DNA from: VXMO01 sp965205915
Lineage (GTDB): Bacteria > Chloroflexota > Dehalococcoidia > UBA6926
Direction: 5' to 3'
Length of the DNA stretch: 64,000 nucleotides
Assembly: GCA_965205915.1 (NCBI GenBank)
Contig: OZ242191.1
Span: forward strand, 1,984,001-2,048,000
Shown here: one piece after another, positions 17,024 to 24,350 of the stretch
How the letters are laid out: the number at the start of each line of letters is the position of its first letter
Position numbering within the stretch: the stretch's first letter is position 1
The notes under the pieces: generated by a model
What the model was told of the DNA's origin: nothing
The model's input: only the letters and a program-made list of their open reading frames with translations
The model's database searches: none
Made by a program: the position numbers and the translations under genes

Positions 17024-18316
17024 CTACGCAGCCGGCCGCGCCGCTGCCCCAAACAGCGGGATTCGCCGCCGTCGGAACCCCCACCACGCGATGACCAGCG
17101 CAAGCCCCGCCGCCACCGCCAGTCCCAGGAACGCCGCCTTAAAGTCCAGCCGCTCGCTCATCTCGCCCACAAACACCGTCCCCGCCGCCGAGCCGAATGA
17201 GAACCCGCCCATCATCATGGACATCGCCCGCCCGTACTTCTCCGGTGGCGACCAGTCCGCCGCGATTGCCTGGATCATCGGCTGACCCGTCCCGAACCCC
17301 AGCCCCAGCATGAACGCCGCCACCAGGAACCCGACGGTCGAGTAGGTGAATGCGAGAACAATCATGCAGCCAACGGTCAGCGCCAGCGACGGCAGCAGGA
17401 TGATCGCCCGTCCATGCGTGTCTGAAATCCGCCCGGTCAACAGCCTGCCCGCTATAACGACCACCGCGTAAACCACGAAGAACGACCCGTAATTCGGGAT
17501 ACCCCGCTCCTCTCCGAGGATGGACACGAACGTCGTCGTCGCCAGGTACGCGGCGGACAACAGCAGCACAGAAAGCCCGGGCACGAGCGCCTCTCGCACG
17601 ACGAGCTTGTCCACCCACGTCTCCCTGCGCGGCTCGGCGATTGCCTCAGTCTGCGCCTGTTCAGGTCCCCGCCGTCCTCCGGCCCCGGCCTGATGCTCCG
17701 TCCTGCCCACCGGCAACAGGAACAGGCTCGCCCCGGCCATCACCGCCGCGCAGACAATGAACAACGGCGTCGACCCAAACCCGTGGTAGATCCACAGCCC
17801 CATCGCAGGCCCGAATGCGATGGCGATGTTGTGCGATGTTGCAAAGTTCGTCATCGCCTCGCCGCGCCTGTTGGGCGGCGCAATGTCGAGAATCATTGTC
17901 CGTGTCGCGGACCCCGTCGCGCCCGACCCCACGCGTCGCAGAATCGTCGGAATCAGCAGCATCAGCGGCGACAGGACAAAGATCATGATGATCGCGCCGA
18001 TGACGTTGATCGCCAGCCCCAGGACAGCCATCCACCTGCGGCTCCACCGGTCCACGCCCAGTCCGTATAGCGGCACGCCGAGCGCCGCAACAGGCCCAGC
18101 AATGCCGATGACCCAGCCAACCGTCGACTGTGTCCCGCCCAGCTCCTTGATGTACAGCGGCACCGTAGGCAACAACATATAGAACGTCACGAAAATCGTG
18201 AACTCCATCAGGAACAACAGGATGAACGCGCGCGTATACACGCGCTCACGTGCCGGGGCAGGGGGCGGCTCACCCCCGACGGTTACTGTCGATACTGTTT
18301 CCGGGTTCGATGTCAT
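17024..18316 (-). CDS. MFS transporter, multidrug-type
   Basis: 430 residues with twelve predicted transmembrane helices; AALGVPLYGLGVDRWSRRWM (about 76-95) is the loop 2-3 signature of the major facilitator superfamily. RISDTHGRAII is the equivalent loop in the second half. The overall look is that of a proton-coupled exporter or solute carrier; the substrate is unknown. It is divergently transcribed from mutS and lies about 95 bases upstream of the FMN oxidase gene on the same strand. Confidence 0.82.
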   Translation of the reverse strand: MTSNPETVSTVTVGGEPPPAPARERVYTRAFILLFLMEFTIFVTFYMLLPTVPLYIKELGGTQSTVGWVIGIAGPVAALGVPLYGLGVDRWSRRWMAVLGLAINVIGAIIMIFVLSPLMLLIPTILRRVGSGATGSATRTMILDIAPPNRRGEAMTNFATSHNIAIAFGPAMGLWIYHGFGSTPLFIVCAAVMAGASLFLLPVGRTEHQAGAGGRRGPEQAQTEAIAEPRRETWVDKLVVREALVPGLSVLLLSAAYLATTTFVSILGEERGIPNYGSFFVVYAVVVIAGRLLTGRISDTHGRAIILLPSLALTVGCMIVLAFTYSTVGFLVAAFMLGLGFGTGQPMIQAIAADWSPPEKYGRAMSMMMGGFSFGSAAGTVFVGEMSERLDFKAAFLGLAVAAGLALVIAWWGFRRRRIPLFGAAARPAA

Positions 18317-18449
18317 GAGATAAAAGCGGATGCGTCCGTGACGCTCATCGTAGCCGCGTTCGCGCCTCGTGTATATTCACGGCCCCGATATACAATGACC
18401 GGACGGGGGTGGACGGCGTGGCAGACTGCCAAACGGCGAAATCAAGTCG

Positions 18450-21089
18450 ATGACAACAAGAGGTTCCGCTCTCAAGCAGCAGTACGAGCGGATAAAGGCC
18501 GAGTTCCCCGACGGTATCCTGCTGTTTCGCCTCGGTGATTTCTACGAAACCTTTGGCAAGGACGCCGAAATCGTCTCGCGCGACCTCGGTATCGCCCTCA
18601 CATCCAAGGAGCTTGGCCGGGGTTACCGCGTCCCTCTCGCCGGTGTTCCCACACATTCGCTCGATGCCTCTCTCGCGAAGCTGCTTGAGAAAGGCCACCG
18701 CGTCGCCGTATGCGAACAATTCGGTGACCCCAAGACCACAAAGGGCATCCTCGAACGGGAGATCATCCGCGTCGTCACGCCCGGCACCGTCCTCCAACAC
18801 GATCTCCTCCCTGAAAGCGCCAACAACTTCCTTGCCGCCATCGTGATCAACGGCCCCCGCGCCGGTCTTGCCTACGCGGACATCTCAACCTCAGAGTTCA
18901 CCACCCTCGAACTCCCCATAGAAGACCTCCAAACCGAACTCACCGCCCTTTCTCCCGCGGAACTCCTTGTGCCGAACCACCTCGATGCCCCGCCGGAATC
19001 TGATAACTCCGCCCACGTCTCAGTAGATGCGTCCACCTTTGACGAACGCGACGCCCGCGAGCGCCTCATGTCCCACTTTGGCGTCCACTCTCTCGAACCC
19101 TACGGCTGCCAGGACATGCCACTCGCCATCTCAGCCGCCGGCGCAGTCCTCGCCTACCTGCAAGAAACCCAACGAGGCGCGCTCACTCAGATCCAGACCC
19201 TCGCCACCCGCCAATCAGCCGAGACGATGATCCTCGATCCGCAGACCGTCCGCACACTCGAACTCTTTGACGGCAGTTCCGGCGGCACACGCGAGGGCTC
19301 CCTGCTCGGCCTGCTCGACTCCACGCAAACGCCGATGGGTCGCCGTCTCCTCCGCCAATGGCTCGGACGCCCACTCCTAAACCGTGATGCCATCATTGAA
19401 CGCCACGACAACGTTGAGACGCTCGTGCAGGACGCAATGCTGCGCGCCCGCCTCCGCGCCGCCATGCACGGCCTCCCGGACCTTGAGCGACTCATAAATT
19501 TCATCCGCACAGGAGGGGCCGCCCCTCGTGACATCGTCGCCGTCCGCCACGGCCTCGACGCCGTAACTGCCATCGCCACCGTCCTCAACGATTCCCAACC
19601 CCCCACAATCGAGCGAGACCGCGACACTCTCAGCCCTCTCGCGTGGTCGCTCGACTCAATCGAAACGCATGACGATATAAGAAACCTCCTCCGTGAAGCC
19701 ATTGCAGATGAGCCCGGCGCAACCCTCTCAGCCGGTGGCGTCGTCCGCAAGGGCTTCTCACAAGAACTCGAAGACCTGCGCGCCATATCCTCCGATGCCC
19801 GCGTCGCCGTCGCCGCCCTCGAATCCGAAGAACGCCAAGCTACCGGCATCCCGACCCTCAAGGTCGGCTACACCCGCGTATTTGGCTACTACATTGAGGT
19901 CACGCGCCCCCATCTCGCCCGCGTGCCGGAGCACTACATCCGCAAGCAGACCGTCGCCGGCGGCGAGCGTTATTTCACCGGACGCCTCAAGGAACTTGAA
20001 GTTCAGATCTCCGAGGCCCAGCAACGCGCCGAAGAACTCGAGTCCGCCATCTTTCGGCAGGTTTGCAGCCAGGTAGTGGAGCAGGGCGAGGCCATCCTCT
20101 CAACGGCCCGCGCCGTCGCCCGCCTCGATGTCCTTGCAGCCTTCGCCGAGAACGCCGTCCGCCTACGCCTAACCCGCCCCGAAATCGACGACTCACGCGC
20201 CATTGAGGCCACCGCCGCCCGCCACCCCGTCGTTGAAACCATGCTTGATGAACCGTTCGTCCCCAACGACATATCCCTCACAGCGGAGCGCCCCATCGCC
20301 ATCATCACCGGCCCCAACATGGCGGGCAAATCAACCTATCTCCGCCAAATTGCCATCATCGCCCTCATGGCCCAAATCGGCTCATTCGTTCCCGCCGCAA
20401 CAGCCCGCGTCGGACTCGTTGACCGCATATTCACCCGCGCCGGCCTCCATGACGATATCTCCACCGGCCGCTCAACCTTCATGGTCGAGATGATCGAAAC
20501 CGCCGCCATCCTCCACCAGGCCACCGACCGCTCACTCATCATCCTCGACGAGACGGGCAGGGGAACCAGCACCTACGATGGCCTCTCCATCGCGTGGGCC
20601 GTCGTCGAGCACATTCACAACCACCCCCGCCTCAGCGCCCGCACCGCCTTTGCCACCCACTACCACGAGCTAGTGGAGCTAGGCGATACTCTCCCGCGCG
20701 CCTTCAACCTCCACGTCCTCGTCTCCGAAGAAGAGGGCAAGGTGGTATTTCTTAGGCAGGTCGCCCCCGGCGGCGCCGACCGCTCCTACGGCGTCCACGT
20801 TGCCCAACTCGCCGGCCTCCCCCGTGATGTCGTTGCCCGCGCCCAGGAAGTCCTCTCACAACTCGAAACCGGCGCAGCGACTAATGGCCAAACACCCCAC
20901 ACACCCCAACCCGCCCTCTTCTCCATGCAGCCGTCGCAAACCCAAGCCCCCCCCGTCGCCACAGAGATCGAACAGGAAATCCTCCGCCTCTCCCCGGAAC
21001 AAATGACGCCACTCGAAGCCCTCGCCAAGCTCTACGACCTACAGCGTCTGGCAGAGCAGGGCAGGAACGGCGCGACGGGCGACAGCTGA
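18450..21089 (+). CDS. mutS: DNA mismatch repair protein MutS
   Basis: 879 residues, full length. The mismatch-reading Phe-x-Glu is in RLGDFYETFGK (Phe31, Glu33). The Walker A motif GPNMAGKST is at 621-629, followed by the family helix-turn-helix at the dimer end. The protein recognises mispairs and recruits MutL in an ATP-controlled clamp. mutL starts one base after its stop, so the two are co-translated. The C-terminal linker (about 805-840) is Pro/Gln-rich. TATACAAT at about 18390 is a possible -10 element. Confidence 0.97.
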   Translation: MTTRGSALKQQYERIKAEFPDGILLFRLGDFYETFGKDAEIVSRDLGIALTSKELGRGYRVPLAGVPTHSLDASLAKLLEKGHRVAVCEQFGDPKTTKGILEREIIRVVTPGTVLQHDLLPESANNFLAAIVINGPRAGLAYADISTSEFTTLELPIEDLQTELTALSPAELLVPNHLDAPPESDNSAHVSVDASTFDERDARERLMSHFGVHSLEPYGCQDMPLAISAAGAVLAYLQETQRGALTQIQTLATRQSAETMILDPQTVRTLELFDGSSGGTREGSLLGLLDSTQTPMGRRLLRQWLGRPLLNRDAIIERHDNVETLVQDAMLRARLRAAMHGLPDLERLINFIRTGGAAPRDIVAVRHGLDAVTAIATVLNDSQPPTIERDRDTLSPLAWSLDSIETHDDIRNLLREAIADEPGATLSAGGVVRKGFSQELEDLRAISSDARVAVAALESEERQATGIPTLKVGYTRVFGYYIEVTRPHLARVPEHYIRKQTVAGGERYFTGRLKELEVQISEAQQRAEELESAIFRQVCSQVVEQGEAILSTARAVARLDVLAAFAENAVRLRLTRPEIDDSRAIEATAARHPVVETMLDEPFVPNDISLTAERPIAIITGPNMAGKSTYLRQIAIIALMAQIGSFVPAATARVGLVDRIFTRAGLHDDISTGRSTFMVEMIETAAILHQATDRSLIILDETGRGTSTYDGLSIAWAVVEHIHNHPRLSARTAFATHYHELVELGDTLPRAFNLHVLVSEEEGKVVFLRQVAPGGADRSYGVHVAQLAGLPRDVVARAQEVLSQLETGAATNGQTPHTPQPALFSMQPSQTQAPPVATEIEQEILRLSPEQMTPLEALAKLYDLQRLAEQGRNGATGDS

Positions 21090-21090
21090 C

Positions 21091-23091
21091 ATGCCCATCC
21101 AGCTTCTCGATCGCGACGTCGCCTCCAAGATCGCCGCCGGTGAGGTCATCGAACGCCCCGCCTCCGTCGTCAAGGAACTCGTCGAAAACGCCATCGACGC
21201 CGGCGCAGGCCAGATAGAAGTCGAAATCGCCCGCGGCGGCCTCGATCTCATCCGCGTCACCGACGACGCCGCAGGTATCCCCGAAGACGAACTCGAACTA
21301 GCCGTTACACGCCACGCCACCTCCAAGCTGCGCTCCGTCCAGGATCTCTCCCGCATCGGCACGTTAGGCTTTCGTGGCGAGGCCTTGGCGTCCATCGGCG
21401 CCGTCGCCCGCATGACCCTCGTCTCCCGTGTGCCGGACACCGAGGGCGGCAACTATGTCATCGTCGACAACAACGAAATCATCGAGCGCGGCCGTCAAGG
21501 CGCGCCATTCGGCACAACCGCTTTCATCCGAGACCTCTTTAAAAGTGTCCCCGCCCGCCTCTCATTCCTCCGCTCACCCGCCGCCGAGGCAACCCGCTGC
21601 GTCACCGTCCTCACCCAATACGCGCTTGCCCACCCCGATGTCGCTCTCCGTGTGCTTGTGGATGGCCGACTCGCATTCCATTCCCCCGGCAGCGGCGACG
21701 CCTCACACGTCCTACTTGAAATGTGGGGTCCCGACACCGCCTCCGCCATGCTCCCAATCCAACCCACCACCATGGGCGGCACGACAGTCTCCGGCTATGC
21801 GAGCGAACCCGCCACAACCCGCCCCCGCCGCGTCGGCCAAATCCTCTTCGTCAACGGACGACTCGTCGAAGCCCGCATCCTCTCCTACGCCATCGCCGAC
21901 GCCTACCGCGACATCATCCAGCGTGGCCGCTATCCCCTCGTCGTCCTGTTCGTCACCGTCCCGCCCGATGAGGTCGACGTCAACGTTCACCCTACCAAGG
22001 CCGAAGTCCGCCTACGCCGCGAGGGTGAGGTCATCGCCGCCGTCCAGCGCGCCATCCGCCGCGCCCTAGCCGCCCACGGCATCGTCGTAGCCCCCTCCAC
22101 CGGCGGACAGGGCAACGCCCCCCCAATCCCAACCGCCCCCCCGGACAGCGAAGTCCAACTAGAAGCCCCGCCCCTCTTCCCCGACCCGTCCCGCCCCACC
22201 CCCCCTCATTCCCAAGACCCCCGTCATTCCCGCGAAAGCGGGAATCTTGACCCCCATTCCGCAACCCAACAAGGTGACGCCAACCCCCCACCCCCCCAAT
22301 TCACCCTCCGCCCCGTCGGCCAGGTCGGCCTCACCTACATCGTCGCCGAGGGTCCGGACGGCATGTACCTAATCGATCAGCACGCCGCCCATGAGCGCAT
22401 CGTCTTTGAACAGGTCCTCTCAGAACGCGGCAACCGCGCCGCTACATCGCAGGGCCTGCTCACCCCGGCCACCGTCCAACTCACAACTCGCCAACAGGAA
22501 GTCATCACCCCGCTCAACGACCTCCTAACCTCCTACGGCTTCGAATGGGAGCCGTTCGGCGACGACGCAATCCTCCTCCGAGCCATGCCCGCCACCCTAA
22601 AAGAGTCGGAAGCCGCCCAGGCCCTCCTCGAAGTCTTGGACGAACGCTCCGGCGGAGAAATTGACGCTTCGGATAGCATCCCCCCAGATAGCATTACCCC
22701 CCCTGACCATTCCCGCCCCCCATCCGACAATCCCGCCCCCCAATCCGACAATCCCGCCCCCCAATCCGACAATCCCGCCCCCCAATCCGACATGCCCACC
22801 CCTCCCATCCGTCTTTCCCGCGACCCCCTCCGTCATTCCCGCGAAAGCGGGAATCTAAACCTCGAAGAACAACCCACCACAGACCCAGTCGATATGCGGG
22901 AAAGGCGCATCGCCGCAACAATCGCCTGCCACTCCACCGTCCGCGCCGGACAGACCCTAACCCTCTCTGAAATGGAGTCCCTTATAACAAGTTTCCGCGA
23001 CGCCAACTTTCCCCGCCTCTGCCCCCACGGCCGCCCCACAATGGTTCACCTAAGCGCCGCCCAACTGGAACGACAATTCGGCCGCCGCTAA
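21091..23091 (+). CDS. mutL: DNA mismatch repair protein MutL (endonuclease type)
   Basis: 666 residues. The N-terminal GHKL ATPase is complete (ENAIDAGAGQIEVEI, DDAAGIPEDEL, TLGFRGEALASIG). The C-terminal domain has the endonuclease motif DQHAAHE (429-435), ACHSTVRAGQ and CPHGRPT, so it should nick DNA. Two stretches are translated REP repeats: HSRESGN at 379-385 in the linker, and a second HSRESGN at 582-588 preceded by four 7-residue SDNPAPQ-type repeats (about 545-570) inside the C-terminal domain. Both keep the reading frame. It is co-transcribed with mutS. Confidence 0.97.
   Translation: MPIQLLDRDVASKIAAGEVIERPASVVKELVENAIDAGAGQIEVEIARGGLDLIRVTDDAAGIPEDELELAVTRHATSKLRSVQDLSRIGTLGFRGEALASIGAVARMTLVSRVPDTEGGNYVIVDNNEIIERGRQGAPFGTTAFIRDLFKSVPARLSFLRSPAAEATRCVTVLTQYALAHPDVALRVLVDGRLAFHSPGSGDASHVLLEMWGPDTASAMLPIQPTTMGGTTVSGYASEPATTRPRRVGQILFVNGRLVEARILSYAIADAYRDIIQRGRYPLVVLFVTVPPDEVDVNVHPTKAEVRLRREGEVIAAVQRAIRRALAAHGIVVAPSTGGQGNAPPIPTAPPDSEVQLEAPPLFPDPSRPTPPHSQDPRHSRESGNLDPHSATQQGDANPPPPQFTLRPVGQVGLTYIVAEGPDGMYLIDQHAAHERIVFEQVLSERGNRAATSQGLLTPATVQLTTRQQEVITPLNDLLTSYGFEWEPFGDDAILLRAMPATLKESEAAQALLEVLDERSGGEIDASDSIPPDSITPPDHSRPPSDNPAPQSDNPAPQSDNPAPQSDMPTPPIRLSRDPLRHSRESGNLNLEEQPTTDPVDMRERRIAATIACHSTVRAGQTLTLSEMESLITSFRDANFPRLCPHGRPTMVHLSAAQLERQFGRR
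22218..22245 (+). repeat. REP palindrome inside mutL (linker)
   Basis: The palindrome core ATTCCCGCGAAAGCGGGAAT is read in frame as HSRESGN within the linker between the ATPase and dimerisation domains. It is the same element found between genes elsewhere in the window. Confidence 0.85.
22723..22856 (+). repeat. 21-bp tandem array plus REP palindrome inside mutL C-terminal domain
   Basis: About four units of 21 bases (each like TCCGACAATCCCGCCCCCCA) are followed by a full REP at about 22832-22856. The period is a multiple of three here, unlike the 19- and 20-base arrays in intergenic DNA, so the frame is preserved. Confidence 0.85.
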
Positions 23092-23153
23092 CCCCCCAAC
23101 CGCCAACAAAGGCGTACAATCCCCTCAGAACCCCACAAAGAGGAGAGAAAACC

Positions 23154-23612
23154 ATGACAACCGCAGACCGCGAATCAGCCGCCGACTTCCCACCCTCACC
23201 CGGCGAAGTCCAGCCCGCCACACGCCGACTCCGCGTTGAGTTCGCCGGCGAAATCATCGCCGAAACGACGCGCGCCGTCCGAATCGTCGAAAAAGATCAC
23301 CCGCCCGTCTACTACTTCCCTCTTGAAGATGTGAAGCAAGAGTTCCTCGTCGCAGAGGACAGAACATCCACTTGAAGCTTCAAAGGCGTCGCCAATTACT
23401 GGGGCGTCCGTGTCGGGGACCGACACGAAGAGGGAGTGTTCTGGAGCTACGTAACCCCGCTCGAGGGCTACGAGTCAATCGAGAAGTTCATGGCAATCTA
23501 CCCCTGGAAGATGGACGCCGCCTACGTCGATGACCTCCCGGTCACCTCACCCAAAAACGACTTCTACGGAGGCTGGCAAACCGCACACGTAGAAGGCCCC
23601 TGGAACACCTAA
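23154..23612 (+). CDS. DUF427-family protein with in-frame TGA at the conserved Cys
   Basis: One continuous frame of 152 codons interrupted only by TGA at 23373-23375. Upstream it reads RRLRVEFAGEIIAETTRAVR and YYFPLEDVKQEFLV. Downstream it reads SFKGVANYWGV and FWSYVTPLEGYESIEKFMAI, which together make a complete DUF427 domain. The family usually has Cys before the (P/E)-(F/Y/W)-K-G phrase, exactly where TGA falls, so the codon may encode selenocysteine or be a TGC-to-TGA nonsense mutation. AGAGGAG precedes the ATG. A weak stem-loop (23388-23408, nine-base loop) sits at the distance expected of a bacterial SECIS but has no clear GU signature. Biochemical role of DUF427 is unknown. Confidence 0.65.
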
Positions 23613-23703
23613 CCCGCGCAGCGCCCCCGCGCGCCCACCCCTGCGATGCCCAATTAGGCATGGCAGGACCAGGCTCGGACGTGGGCGGGCGTCAAGGAGT
23701 CGA

Positions 23704-23747
23704 CCTTACTGACGGGCTGAAACGAATGTACAATTGGGTCAGTAAGG
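23704..23747 (+). promoter_or_regulatory. Promoter enclosed by a 10-bp inverted repeat
   Basis: TTACTG (23706-23711), a 17-base spacer and TACAAT (23729-23734) form a promoter. The arms CCTTACTGAC (23704-23713) and GTCAGTAAGG (23738-23747) are perfect inverted repeats covering the -35 box and the expected start point. This is an operator-like arrangement, or a hairpin in a read-through transcript. Confidence 0.5.
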
Positions 23748-23764
23748 TGAGCGAGGAAGACTTG

Positions 23765-23953
23765 ATGACAAGCCAAACAATCACGCGAGAAGACTTGCAC
23801 CGTGAACTTCAGCACTACGCAACCAAAGAAGACCTCGCCCACATGGAAACCCGTCTCATCAAGTGGATGATTGGCAGTATGCTAAGTGCGGTTTTTGGCT
23901 CTGTAGCTTTAGCAGCCTCCATCACCTTTGCCGCGTTGCGACTAGCCGGATAG
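23765..23953 (+). CDS. 62-residue coiled-coil/single-membrane-helix protein
   Basis: MTSQTITREDLHRELQHYAT begins a charged amphipathic helix that continues as KEDLAHMETRLIKW. One hydrophobic segment, SMLSAVFGSVALAASITFAA, then reaches almost to the C-terminus. This is the layout of small tail-anchored proteins such as the phage XhlA type and DUF1640-like proteins. The ATG at 23765 has GAGG eight bases upstream; the longer frame from 23660 is unlikely because it crosses the promoter. Function unknown. Confidence 0.6.
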   Translation: MTSQTITREDLHRELQHYATKEDLAHMETRLIKWMIGSMLSAVFGSVALAASITFAALRLAG

Positions 23954-24037
23954 ACGATCCGGGAAGGATATTAAACGCGAAGAGTTTCGGTGCCGATTCA
24001 AGTCGAGTCGCCTACATCTAAGCCTTAGCCCCCCCAC

Positions 24038-24286
24038 CTACGTCGCGTCCGGCTCCCAGCCGCCAGCCGTAGCCGCCCCATCGTCCTGCCACTCATCCAG
24101 CAGGGACATTGCCCGCGCCCAGTACTCGGATCGCACCATAACGCGACACGGCTGACCCATCACGCCCAAAAAGCTGTTCGTATCTCCCTGGTTAACCAGC
24201 GCCTCAATGCCTTCCTCAAGCAGAGCCTGCACAAGCAACTCCGCGCTCAACTGGTCGTCAGTAGTAGTCAGATGTGTCCATTCCAT
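24038..24286 (-). CDS. DUF2007-type putative signal-transducing protein
   Basis: 82 residues: MEWTHLTTTDDQLSAELLVQ and LLEEGIEALVNQGDTNSFLG resemble DUF2007, a small ferredoxin-like fold with a beta-alpha-beta start. It lies 64 bases after the dnaE stop on the same strand. The longer frame to 24475 runs back into dnaE and is disregarded. The ribosome site is poor. Function unknown. Confidence 0.6.
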   Translation of the reverse strand: MEWTHLTTTDDQLSAELLVQALLEEGIEALVNQGDTNSFLGVMGQPCRVMVRSEYWARAMSLLDEWQDDGAATAGGWEPDAT

Positions 24287-24322
24287 AGAGAACAGGGTAC
24301 AGGAAGAGAACAGGGTACAGGA
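24287..24322 (+). repeat. 18-bp perfect tandem duplication after dnaE
   Basis: AGAGAACAGGGTACAGGA occurs twice head to tail (24287-24304, 24305-24322), directly before the ATG of the DUF2007 gene. It alters the leader of that gene. Confidence 0.85.
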
Positions 24323-24350
24323 GCGACAAAACTCCGCTTGTATCGGTATG

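Noticed and set aside
23410..23426. GTGTCGG-GGA-CCGACAC hairpin as the SECIS of the DUF427 gene
   Set aside because: Its loop lies over 40 bases after the TGA, beyond the usual bacterial range, and is only three bases; kept only as a secondary possibility.
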